Of a stretch of 64,000 nucleotides of DNA, positions 36,381 through 46,425 are shown piece by piece; the stretch's first letter is position 1, and every line of letters starts with the position of its first letter. The notes under the pieces are model-generated. The model was not told where the DNA came from, did not search any database, and saw only the letters and a program-made list of their open reading frames with translations. The position numbers and the translations under genes are program-made. The stretch lies in the NCBI RefSeq assembly GCF_036711975.1, contig NC_091972.1:16497001-16561000 (forward strand). The letters are read 5' to 3'. This DNA comes from Onthophagus taurus. Lineage: Eukaryota; Arthropoda; Insecta; Coleoptera; Scarabaeidae.

Positions 36381-36590
36381 GAAAAGAGGGGTTACTTTCA
36401 AAGGATGCATGACACTAGACAACTAAAGCAAGTGTGGCAAATTAGGTTGTAGGGAACAAGAAGAAGAGGAAGACCACAACAAACTCGGGACAAGACAGTA
36501 TTAGATATCATCGGTAAGAGAGGGAAAACTATCCAGAAAGCCAGAAATTTGGTAAGTAATAAGAAAGCATTGTCTAAGTTCACGTGATTC
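36381..36590 (+). mobile_element. LINE C-terminal fragment, second copy
   Basis: Seen in frame pieces: MHDTRQLKQVWQIRL then GTRRRGRPQQTRDKTVLDII and GKRGKTIQKARNL. This is the RRxGRPxxTWxD...KRGxxxxxAxxLAxD block that ends many insect LINE ORF2 proteins. It is a different copy from the one at 35640-36085. Confidence 0.65.
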
Positions 36591-37589
36591 GCTTGGATTG
36601 TGTGATTCCAAACTAGAAAAACTGTACAAACATATTTACTTCTAAAAATATGAATTCAAAGTTATTTTATGGTAAGAGAAGAAATGATTCGATAATGACA
36701 ATTCCGGTGATGATACAAGCTGGTTTTCTAAAGTAAGTGATAGTGACGATGTGACTAAGTGCTTCTGTTTCTTCAGATTCTTCAGGATTAATCTACTGTA
36801 CTGAAGATGTACAAACTTCACTTGGCATAGCAAATTTCAAACCTTACCGAGGCAAATGTTTACTAGAAATGGGGGTTGAAAATACGTATTAGTAGAGTTG
36901 ATGATTTAAAACCAATTAATTTAATTCCACAATTTATGGACGACGAAATATTACAAATAATGGTGGCAGAAACCCATAAGTACGCTCAGCAACACCTCCT
37001 TTCACATCGATTTCGCCATTCGTCGCTGATGAATGATAGATGAACTGATGTTACAGAAACGAGAACTAGAGAGTATCTTTTTTGATATAATTTTAGTTAC
37101 TGGTATAATCAAATTTCCCAGTATTGAAGATTACTGGAAAAGATAGCTTATATTATCATCTCTATTTCACAAGATAAACATGAGCTACAAATAAGTTTGC
37201 CTTGTTTTTGAAAAATTGGCTTGTTGCAGACAATCAGGCAACTATACCAGGAGACAAACAGGAGACAATTTGTAATTTTTCCAGCTTATTTATTAAAAAA
37301 AGCAAGCAGTATAATTTGTCATAGAGCAAGACTCCAATTTCGTCAATATAATTCTGGAAAATTTCACAAATACGGGATTAAACTGTTCAAGTTGTGTTAA
37401 ATGATGTTAAATATGGAATTTTTATGTACAGGCTGATTCTCAACCTATACGATAAACTTGGGGATTTACTCCTCATGATGAATAATGATTAATGGGCGAA
37501 CAAATTTGTAGTAAAAGATTTCTGTTTCATAGATATCCGTGATATTTACTTACAAATCACGAATAGATAGAACATTTTAAAATAACATC

Positions 37590-37842
37590 ACAGCAAGTGT
37601 TCGAAGTTATTTCCCATATTTTCTATCAATTGGGTTCCCCGAATCCACGATCTCCAACTAGCGCAGCCTAAACGAGGGTGTTGGCGGATTGTCTGTGCAA
37701 CAACATGTACCTGATTTTGCAATATTTGTTTAGTATAAACTTACGTGGCGCACATTATACTTTTTAATATCACGGAGGCCAGGCCATTGGAGTATCTCGA
37801 CCTATCCATCCTCCAGGAAACACATGCTCTAGATGTCGCCGA
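37590..37842 (-). mobile_element. Tc1/mariner-superfamily C-terminal remnant within the piggyBac-like element
   Basis: Read downward from about 37840: RHLEHVFPGGWIGRDTPMAW then PP, then after a gap TIRQHPRLG, and the end NNFEHLL with stop. These match the FPxRWIGRGGPxAWPPRSPD and HFEHLL blocks of the same family as 30600-31593. The catalytic LDFF block is deleted. Confidence 0.6.
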
Positions 37843-38090
37843 TTATATAATAATAATAATAATAATAGTTTATTGGCATAAAAGAATACTACAATGTAAG
37901 TAATACATTCAAATAACTAAGTATAGAGTTTGTCAAAGGGTATTTTCATCAGTAAGCCAATTTATGGCGTCCTGGTCTTCCTGGAAATCCCATACACGGA
38001 CATATCAGATATCTAGGAAACTAAAAAACATACCTTTAGCAACGTACCTAAAAAAAGGTACTGATTTTTTCGGAACGTTGAGATCAAGTA
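37843..38090 (-). mobile_element. LINE 3' end with (TAA)n tail, within the mariner remnant
   Basis: Seen: minus-strand reading RVWDFQEDQDAINWLTDENT and stop, then AATACTACAATG-type 3' UTR (CCAATAAACTATTATT) running into a (TTA/ATT)n tail at about 37847-37866. The tail abuts the mariner remnant at about 37842. The simple-repeat tail is the expected 3' terminus of Jockey/CR1-type LINEs, so this piece inserted later than the mariner. Confidence 0.6.
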
Positions 38091-39046
38091 AAAACTAAAA
38101 AGAAAATAGAAAAAGATGCAGTATTTAGATATTATTTCATCTTACCATGGTACTGATACAAAAATTATTTAAAAGAAAACAACCAATGCGAAAGTTGTTG
38201 ACAAGAAAAATCGCAATGGTGAATTCATATATAAACCTTCTGTGATAATAGATTATAATCGCATAAAAAGTGGCATCTATCTCTCTGATCAGATGATATC
38301 CTATTATAGTCCTGCCAGTAAAAGCGTGAAATAGTGCATAGGAGTTCTAGTTCTAAATAGCTGTGTTCTGTACAATAAGTACTACTCAAATAAAAAGATT
38401 AAGCTCAGATTATTCACTAAATCAATTGCAATGTCACTGCTTTGCATCGAGACTCAATTCGACCCAGATAACTAAAAATTACCACGTAAAGAAAATGGTA
38501 AACTAGTTCAACAAAAATGCAATGGATGTTATTCAAAAATAAGAAAAACCGAAGACAGAAAGCAAGCAGTTAGAAAATCAAAACAATTATCCACGGATAT
38601 TGGTTTCAGCTTTTCTAACATACTCCATGTAATTATGATGGGCTAAATAGAAATGAGGTAGTCAAGTCGGTTATCAAAACGTTCATATTTACAGTGCGCC
38701 TTCCTTTTCTTTCGAATTACTTTAATGGTATTATGTGAAAACCAAGTAGAAAAATCCTTGGTAGTTTAACATTTTAAAGGGATAAATTCATGTATATCAT
38801 TAAAATAAAAATAAAATAAAAATTTAAAAAAAATTGACTCAAGAAGGTAGTCTATTGCCTTTGATATGTTTTAGACAATAAATAAATATACTTAACATTT
38901 ACTTATAACATTTTTTTTATTTCGATTTTTTATATAACACATTTTGTTGTCATATAATAATATTTATGTTACCACGAAGAACACAAAAAAACTTTTGACA
39001 TTTATATTTCTACATACAATATAAATGAACGATACAATAAATTTAA

Positions 39047-41290
39047 CTAATATCTGTGTGGTGTGCAATTCCGACAGTTACACGTTTTTGAATGAGTGGG
39101 ATAGTGATGATGTTTGGTCGGGCTGCTGTTTCTTATAGGCGGTGGAGGGTTGTAATACGAGTTTGATGGTCCTTTATTATATTCATCTTGTTCCCGGAAT
39201 TGTGCCATGGGAGGATCCGGAAGTGGAGGATAATTATTGTGGAAATCATAGTTGCCATCGTCGTATACTTTGTACCATTCGCCTGTCCTTGGATCCATTT
39301 GCCACCGAGAATTTGTTTGTTCACTGTTAAATTTAGGATATTTTTGAGTATTATCATTTAATGCGGGATCCATGTATCGGGCGACTTTTTCAACGTACCC
39401 TTTACTCCTTGGAAACGGCGTAGCCGAGAAAGCCGATCTAGTGGTTAGGGTTACATTTCTACTTTGAATATTGCATCTGTCGGGGCATCTATCGCTACAT
39501 CTCTCGTTACAACGATTAAAACATGGACTTAGATTTCTTGGACAATGTCTCATATTACAGTGGTCCTCGTCGTCTTCATCGTCGTAGATTGGTTTTTCCA
39601 AACTTTTATTTTGGCGACTTAACATTTCAAATTGACGCATGGTGTTTCTAACCCTTTCTTTATTTCTTTGGGATATGGTCGTTTCCAACTCATCCGGTAA
39701 CTCATTAGGATGATACCCATCCGATTTCTGATAATTCCTTTGTTTCATGTTTTGAGGAATATTTTGAGATTCCTCTGAAAATGAACTAAGTTCTTCGTAC
39801 GGCGTTTTCCGACACTCACAACAAGTACAATTTCTGTAATAGTTTCTTCGCATGTGGTGACAATAATCGCACGCGCAGTTTCTGTCGTGGTTTTCGGTGC
39901 GGTCTTGGTTGGGTTCTTCGTACGGATATTTATGTGTGCTTGAATTGGGATAATCATTGCAACAATAATTATCTGAACTTTCCGATTTTGACATATCGTG
40001 TTTTCCACTTTTGTTTTTGCCCACTTCTGGAATCGAATTAAATATGGATTGTGATTGGAAAATGTTATTATTAATTTTACTGTGATCTGAATGCCTGATG
40101 TTTTCTGCACTTTTCGCAAGATCGTAAGTGGTTCGCTTTCTGTCAAAATTGGATGGTGGTGGAGCTCTTCTTGGTTGTTGTTGATTACTCGCGCTGTAAC
40201 TGGGTGGGGGTTTAAATCCCTGGGAGCTCGGCTGAGATTGCGAGGATTGTAACTGAGGAAACTGTTGATATTCTTGATAGGATTGGTTATACTGATGATT
40301 TGTGTACGATGATTGACTCTGCATGGAATGAGGGATTGGAGGACATGGGGTGTGTTGATTTTGAGATGGCATATGTGAGGAGTGTTGTGGGCTGTGGTAT
40401 CTAACTGGTCCGTGAGGATTATGTGAATGTTGATATTCAGGTGGTCGGGTTACTTTACAATCTGGTTTGCATGGACACCTGCAATTGGTATGATCGGTGC
40501 AATATCGGCCATTATCATAACTTTGATCCCTCTCAGGTGGTTCACGGGAATAGCGATCTACTGAATTACGCTTTTTATCGATGTTCATTTGGCTGTTTGA
40601 AACTGTTTGTGTTGATTCATGAGAAACACAAGTTGTCGTGATAGTTGGATTGGGATCTTCGGCAGATATTGAAAAGCAGTTCAAACAATCGGATGTGGAT
40701 GTAGAAACTGACACTTTAAATACGACTTCCTTTTTATCTCTATTTGTAAAATCTGGAATTTCTTCGATTGTATCTTCTTCAGCTGAAACGTCCAAGCACG
40801 ATGGATTTTCGCATGCAATCTCGCTTGTCGAATATTTCGCTTCGATATTTTTATCTATCTTCACACAACTTTTTTGTTCGATTTTCAAACTAGTATCACT
40901 TTCTTTTCTTTTCCTTAAAACGTTTAATTCAGTTAAATCGGTATCGGTGCTGTCGTACCAACCGAATTTTTGATTAAACACCACTATCTCTTCGGAAAGC
41001 TTTCCAAACGAAGTCTTTCCAACAATTACAGATTCGGAACCGTCGGATGTACTATTTTTATGCTCAAGTTTTTCTTTCGAAGAACCACCGCCCATGAAAA
41101 GTAACTGACCACTTTGAAAATTTTTTTCTTCGCCGCGCTCGCACTGAAAATTTAGCGTCGGTCGCAATCTTTCATTCGTCGACAACGGATCTCCTCTTCG
41201 CGACAGACCACCGGCGGATAACGCCTCTTCACTTTCGCTTAAAAAAGATTTAGTTAGACTTGAGCTTGCGCTTGGTGTGTCTAAAATATC
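39047..41290 (-). CDS. Unrecognised large Cys/Gln/Pro-rich protein, 3' exon (747 codons); paralog of the gene at 34172-34958
   Basis: One long open exon begins at an acceptor TTGATTTTAG|GATATT (41290) and ends TAG at 39047. The true start is undetermined: either in an upstream exon I did not find, or at MGGGSSKEK (ATG at about 41095), a context resembling an N-myristoylation signal. Seen, in order: acidic/Ser-rich part; Cys knots CRCPCKPDCK; a Gln/Ser/Pro/His-rich low-complexity part; CACDYCHHM and CTCCECRK; TISQRNKERVRNTMRQFEML; acidic EDDEDH then CNRCNERCSDRCPDRC-like repeats; NSRWQMDPRTGEWYKVYDD; Pro-rich; end CNCRNCTPHRY. There is no signal peptide or membrane helix. Function unknown; the repeated CxC and CxxC pairs suggest metal binding or disulfide structure (inference). 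A poly(A) signal (TTTATT on plus) lies near 38916. Confidence 0.82.
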   Translation of the reverse strand, partial: DILDTPSASSSLTKSFLSESEEALSAGGLSRRGDPLSTNERLRPTLNFQCERGEEKNFQSGQLLFMGGGSSKEKLEHKNSTSDGSESVIVGKTSFGKLSEEIVVFNQKFGWYDSTDTDLTELNVLRKRKESDTSLKIEQKSCVKIDKNIEAKYSTSEIACENPSCLDVSAEEDTIEEIPDFTNRDKKEVVFKVSVSTSTSDCLNCFSISAEDPNPTITTTCVSHESTQTVSNSQMNIDKKRNSVDRYSREPPERDQSYDNGRYCTDHTNCRCPCKPDCKVTRPPEYQHSHNPHGPVRYHSPQHSSHMPSQNQHTPCPPIPHSMQSQSSYTNHQYNQSYQEYQQFPQLQSSQSQPSSQGFKPPPSYSASNQQQPRRAPPPSNFDRKRTTYDLAKSAENIRHSDHSKINNNIFQSQSIFNSIPEVGKNKSGKHDMSKSESSDNYCCNDYPNSSTHKYPYEEPNQDRTENHDRNCACDYCHHMRRNYYRNCTCCECRKTPYEELSSFSEESQNIPQNMKQRNYQKSDGYHPNELPDELETTISQRNKERVRNTMRQFEMLSRQNKSLEKPIYDDEDDEDHCNMRHCPRNLSPCFNRCNERCSDRCPDRCNIQSRNVTLTTRSAFSATPFPRSKGYVEKVARYMDPALNDNTQKYPKFNSEQTNSRWQMDPRTGEWYKVYDDGNYDFHNNYPPLPDPPMAQFREQDEYNKGPSNSYYNPPPPIRNSSPTKHHHYPTHSKTCNCRNCTPHRY

Positions 41291-42224
41291 CTAAAATCAA
41301 TTATATACGGAAATTTTAATGTTTAATTGCGGATGGAATTGACGCGCGATGTCACGATAGGTTTACAAGTGACAAGAAAATCTGTCTGATGCCGTATACG
41401 TTTTAAAATCAATATATCCCAACCACAATTTAAATAGTCTCTTACAGATTGAGTACATACCCCTAATATATTTGTTGGATAACCCAATATTGTCCCATCC
41501 AAAGATTACGAATTTTGGAATGCCCATTAGAAATTCCTCAATAGAATTTTGACATATTTTAACTGTCACAACATTGACTTTTATCATAGAATACGAAAAT
41601 CTATTCTGTATGTGATGGGGATAATGAGTGACAGATAATTTCTAAATGTCCAGTGGGGAAATTTTTCCAAAATTATTGTTATATTGCGTTTTTTGTTAGG
41701 AAACTCTTAATAGGTTCTCGACGAAGTTGACGAAGAAAAGTTTGATGGCAAATGGCCATTATCTATCATTACCGCTAAGGTCAACTCAACCACCAATACA
41801 AAATAATGAACAATGAACCTAACCGTTTCTTAGCCAGCGTCTCCTTAGCAATGTTACCAAAACCAGCTTTTCATGATGCAATACTACCTACCTCACCAAG
41901 ATCACACCATCGCATTAGTAACCACAACACATCTCCAACAATCTCTGCTTGATTGCCTTAATTTCTGCAGATTAAGAAGCTAGAAGATGGTGAATGGCAG
42001 AAAGCAATACAAAATTCAGTAACTATTGGCCGCAAAAGCCAAAGTTAATGTATTATTAAAGGAACCGATATAAAGAAATGTAAAGCAGAAACTTGCTTTG
42101 AGTTATTTTCAAAAATATTTCGAATCTAATTTTGCTAGGTCAAACATTAAAATTGGATATAGAGTCTTAACCTGACGAAGCATATACAAAAGGAAACCCT
42201 GGACTATGAAACACTATCATGGAA
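41291..42224. other. Upstream of the large Cys-rich exon; no exon recognised
   Basis: If the gene at 39047-41290 has 5' exons they should lie here or beyond. A 74-codon minus-strand frame (41587-41363) has no donor joining it and no recognisable domain. The rest is AT-rich. Confidence 0.35.
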
Positions 42225-43031
42225 AGATATAATTTCTTCATCAGACACAGAAAAAAATTGCCGAAAGGTTAAAAGACTAAAGGATTGAAAAACTTAATAT
42301 AGGAGGAACGAAACAATGCATTCAAAAATACCTAGAATGTCTTACTCCACCAGATGCTTCGGATTACTCGCTTTGGAAAGCAACCAGAATACTAAAGGTC
42401 AGAAATGACAAAACAAATTGCCGAGGTCCTCTCAAAACAGCTAGAGAACGTACTTAAATCGTTTCTGTCTGAGCTATCTACGGAGAATGAAATCGCCTTA
42501 ACTAGTTCCTTAGACATGCCATTTCCTATGAACCTACCTAACTACAAGTTCACAATTAATGAAATAAAACGGGTTATAATGAAGTAAATAAATATAAAAA
42601 TATTACAAACCAATAACTTTCATATTTACTGTGACTCTTGGTGTTATCTTGGACAAAGGGCTGAGTTGGAAATCACACATTTGTTGCAAAACTAAAAAAG
42701 CAACGACTGTGGATACAATGTGGATCTACACTGCTATGATAAGACTGCTGTGGTCAGCAATAAAACATGCATATAAGGCTGAATTCCCGCATCAATTGCA
42801 ACAATTCCATGAGATCAACACCCACAATTGCGCTGGAGACTATGCTGAACGTGCTGCCCCTAGATATTTTTAACATGGAGGTGGCTGTGATGGAGTTGCT
42901 TCGATTGCGATTAGTGGATAATAAGCAGGTTGTAAAAATAGGAAAAGTCGTCCCCTTGAAGTTCGCACAGACTACATCACACCTACTTTCTTAATCAAGC
43001 CATACTTTGGCATTGAGACGGTACCCCAGAG
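42225..43031 (+). mobile_element. RNase H-type LINE, reverse transcriptase part (5' half, interrupted by hAT)
   Basis: Seen: GGTKQCIQKYLECLTPPDAS then DYSLWKATRILK (linker before the polymerase), then a large deletion of the palm, then LGVILDKGLSWKSHI (thumb), IYTAMIRLLWSAI, and after a frameshift MRSTPTIALETMLNVLPLDI. The reading LIKPYFGIETVPQ runs straight into the hAT insertion at 43031/43032 and resumes at 44542 in the same frame. The catalytic FADD is missing, so the LINE was already dead or was deleted later. Confidence 0.75.
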
Positions 43032-44541
43032 CAGTGTTCTTCAACCTGTATTCCGCGGAACCCTAGGGTTCCACTCATACGCTTTAGGGGTTCCACGAGT
43101 CAATGCTACAATTCTTGACGAAATTTCTTGTTCGACCAGTTTTCCGCCAACATTAAAGCCAACGGATAACAGTGGAGAAGAAAATAAGTCTGGATTAACA
43201 AGCCGAAAAAAACGAAAGTAGGATGAAGACTATATGAATATTGGATTTACTTGGATTGGCGATAAAAATGAACCAAACGGGTTTAAATCCTGTAAAGTTA
43301 AAGCGTCATTTGGAAACTAAACATCCGACTTTGAAAGGTAAAGAAGGAAAGAAGTACCTTAGAAAGGTATGTTCGTGATGATAATAAAAAAGTACTAAAA
43401 GCATCATATTTAATTAATTGGAGCATAGCTAAACAAAGCGAAACTTATATGATAGCAGAAAAAATGATTAAACCTTGTGCAAAAGATTTAATCACATCCA
43501 TGATTGGTGAAAAATTTGCAAGCAAAATTGACCTTGTCCCATTATTTGATACGACGATTTCACGACGAATTAGAAACATGTCAGATTTCTGCGATGCGCA
43601 ACTACTGAATGGTTTGAAACACGCTAAAGATGGCTTTACTTTACAAATGGATGAATCTACAGATGTCGATGGATTAACAATTTTGTTAATTTTCGTTAGA
43701 TACATACACGAATCCTCTTTTAAGGATGATGCCGTTAAAGTGGTTAATTTTATCAAATCCAGACTCCTAAATGGCAGGGTATTTACCCTATTGTGTGATG
43801 ACCTGGAAGCTTACATAAAAATCTCCTTCTTCATACTGATGTAAGATGGTTATCGAAGGGAAAGGTTCTAACCCGATTCTAGGAATTGCTTGATGAAATT
43901 CGTATGTTTTTAACTGTGAATTTGCTTGAAAACTTAATAATACTAGTTGATTTCAAAATTTGGCCCACCTTGCAGACATATTTTAGTACCTGAACGACGT
44001 TAATCTTTCACTTCGAGGACCAAATACTACAATTTTTAAGGTCGAAAGCAAAGTAAACTCGGTAAAATTGAAACTTACGCTTTGGGAGGAATGCATCACC
44101 AAAAATTGCACATGATGGCATTGGTCCATTTTGGATAAAATGATTGGATGAATATCCGGAAATTTCCAAACGCGCCGTAAAAAAATCGGAACAACCTATC
44201 TCTGTGAGAAATTCTTTTCCACATACGTCGCTACAAAAACGAAGTACAGAAATCGATTCATCCAGATATTGATAAATTGTGCAGTAATAAACAAGCACAA
44301 CAAAGTTATATGCTTATGACATATATTATATATTATAAGGAATATTTATCTTTTTTGTTTCAATAAACACAAGTTAGTTACTCTTATATAGAGTTTTTAC
44401 GACGAAGGCAGAGACGCATCTTGTGCACAACATGTAATATGTAATTATAATACGACACATCAATCCCTAAAATCAAATTTGGGTAAAAAAAATTATCTCG
44501 AAAAAGGGTTCCGCGCAATGACAAAGGTTGAAGAACAGTTT
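43032..44541 (+). mobile_element. hAT (Buster-like) DNA transposon with 8-bp target-site duplication
   Basis: Seen: CCCCAGAG at 43024-43031 and again at 44542-44549 flanks the element, the 8-bp duplication expected of hAT. Ends share TGTTCTTCAACC in inverted orientation, with a nearby GCGGAACCC block at both ends. The coding part is degraded: KASYLINWSIAKQSETYMIA, EKMIKPCAKDLI, FDTTISRRIRNMSDFC, FTLQMDESTDVDGLTILLIF (catalytic Asp region), FVRYIHESSF, then in another frame LLLHTDVRWLSKGKVLTRF. These are in the order of Buster/ZBED5-type transposases. The longest intact piece is 131 codons (43449-43844). Confidence 0.9.
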
Positions 44542-45245
44542 CCCCAGAGCAACTTAAGCATGGGTAAAACGCTGACCATCTACACTGATGGATCAAAGAA
44601 GGTTGAGGGCTCTGGAGCAGAATTTTTCTCGCACGATCTCCGTGCAGCTGGAGATCGTTTCTATTTCGCTAGGGTTGGGTTGGGTTGAAATAACTGCTAT
44701 AAATATAGCAGCTAATGACTCCAAAGAAATTGGTAGAAACGTCGTAAATTTCACTAATAGCAGACAGGCTTCATCGCTAGTGAAGTCCTGTCGGCGATCA
44801 CTTGAAGAAGCTAATGTTTATAACAACGTCACGATAAAGTGCCGGACAGGACACACCTAAAATAGGAGACACGATCATGCGGACAGGTTGCCGAACAGAT
44901 GGCTAAAAAGTAATGTTGATCAACTCCATCTCCCACCGAGCATTTTGTGATAGATGCAATGAGACTGGGCTAAGTGTCTTTGCAAAGAACAGTCTGCTGT
45001 ACTCTGATCGGAAGAGGACTACTCAGTTCCTGGGAAAATTAAAAATTGACTTGAGGCTTCTCACCTACTTCCTGACCGGACAATGCAGGTTACGTAAGCA
45101 CATGTTCTACACGAAGCTGGCGAACACATCCCTTTGTAGAGGTTGTGAAATAGACGGTAAGTCATATTGTTTGTGACTGTTCCAACCTCGCGGACTTAAG
45201 GGAATCCATTTTTGGCGTACCATAGTCATAAAGAACATACCTTTT
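44542..45245 (+). mobile_element. RNase H-type LINE, RNase H and C-terminal part (3' half)
   Basis: Seen: SNLSMGKTLTIYTDGSKKVE (first RNase H Asp in YTDGSK), GSGAEFFS, then with frameshifts NIAANDSKEIGR and SSLVKSCRRSLEEANVYNNV then TIKC. LGKLKIDLRLLTYFLTGQCR and LRKHMFYTKLANTSLCRGCE lead to the zinc motif, then HIVCDCSNLADLRESIFG. The normal order in RNase H LINEs is complete from here to near 45235. It continues the piece at 42225-43031. Confidence 0.8.
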
Positions 45246-45594
45246 TGTTCTATATTAACGTTCATTAAAACCATGGGCTGGTTTTCTGACCTCCGAATGA
45301 ACTGTAAATTGTGAGGATGTACAAAGGGCCTGCTGCGGCCTAAGTGCTGTGAAGGAATTCACCCCTACATGAAATTACATACAACTGCATACTATTATTA
45401 TGAGAACAAACTACTGTCCATAAAGTCATGGTGCATTATTCACAGAAAACCAACAAAGCAAGATATAAATGTGAAATATTCACCAAATAAAAGGAAAACT
45501 CTCCAAGTTTTGATGTAACACCACGAACTTCGCAGCTGCGGGTCAGTCCACAGCAGTCGAGATAAGGGCAGTGGGGAATCAGCAAAATAAGGCA

Positions 45595-45925
45595 GTGATA
45601 ATATCAGGCTGCCTAAGGGATATAACATGGCCCAACAAACATATGAGAAATGCAAAGTCCGAATATACAAGACCTGTTACAGCCGAAATTTCCACACAAA
45701 AGCCATAATGAGGACTATAGAGATGAGAACCTTAAGAAGTATAAATGGCTATACAATCCGAAATAGAGTATGAAGGATATAAGCTGGAGATCGGGGAATG
45801 CAGGACGTGGTGAGATCGTAAAGCATGACGTCGGCAATGGAGAGACAACGTCGATAGGATTGCTAAATTAGCAAAAACATAAAGACCAACCCAAACGATG
45901 GCAGGAAAGGTGAACATCCTTATCA
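45595..45925 (+). mobile_element. LINE C-terminal fragment of another type
   Basis: Seen across frames: GCLRDITWPNKHMRNAKSEY then TRPVTAE (the CLxxxIWxNKHM-TEVKxRIYKTxVRP block), MRTLRSINGYTIRNRV, then RQWRDNVDRIAKLAK and RPTQTMAGK(V). Typical C-terminus of RTE-like insect LINEs; several stops. It stands alone. Confidence 0.65.
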
Positions 45926-46425
45926 CAAGAAGGAACGAGACAAAATACAATAAATCCTATGCAAGATTTTTTTTTGTTAGCAGCGGTATTAAAAAACTCA
46001 ACATTCAGAATTGGCCTGAATCATACTACAATCGATATCAAATACTTCAATCGATACAAGTAAAAGATTAGATTTTACAGCTTGATTTTTAGCAGGTCAC
46101 AATTAAAATGAATCGCAACATCCTAAAAGATGCCTACAAATGTGGTTGTATACTTGGAGATTATCAGTGTGCTGTCTTTAACACTACTCAAAGAAATTAG
46201 AAAGAATTACTGTCCTGAGAAACACCACATTGGATTTCAAAGGCGTAAAAAGCGAAATCAATATTGAACTGAAATTGGACTCCTACATTTAAGGATTGTA
46301 ATAAGGAGGTAAAATAATTTTTGATTTGGGGAATTTTTGTTCGAAGATAAATATATGATAGAGAATCAAATAAAGTAAAACTGAACGAGTAATTATTTAG
46401 CTTACAAATTATTTCAAACACAAAT

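Larger units (their letters stand above)
36690..38645 (+). mobile_element. piggyBac-like (PGBD4-type) pseudogene, split by other insertions
   Basis: Seen: acidic N-terminus with DDDTSWFSKVSDSDD, then QFMDDEILQIMVAETHKYAQ, LVTGIIKFPSIEDYW, KDSLYYHLYF, RLQFRQYNSGKFHKYGIKLF (block around the second catalytic Asp, with the Asp region eroded). After about 650 bp of foreign DNA come NAKVVDKKNRNGEFIYKP, SGIYLSDQMISYYSPASKSV and the C-terminal CNGCYSKIRKTEDRKQ, with the final Cys residues not clear. There are many stops and frameshifts. Foreign DNA at about 37450-38090 includes a mariner-like remnant and a LINE 3' end. Confidence 0.75.

Noticed and set aside
39047-41290. Large Cys-rich exon as an alternative last exon of the DC-STAMP gene
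   Set aside because: The DC-STAMP donor at 47848 is phase 2, while the exon's frame needs phase 0 at 41290 (or phase 1 at the next acceptor), so joining them gives an immediate stop.
41363-41587. Possible upstream exon of the large Cys-rich gene (minus strand)
   Set aside because: No donor in a compatible phase near its end, no composition similar to the main exon, and stops lie between it and the acceptor at 41291.
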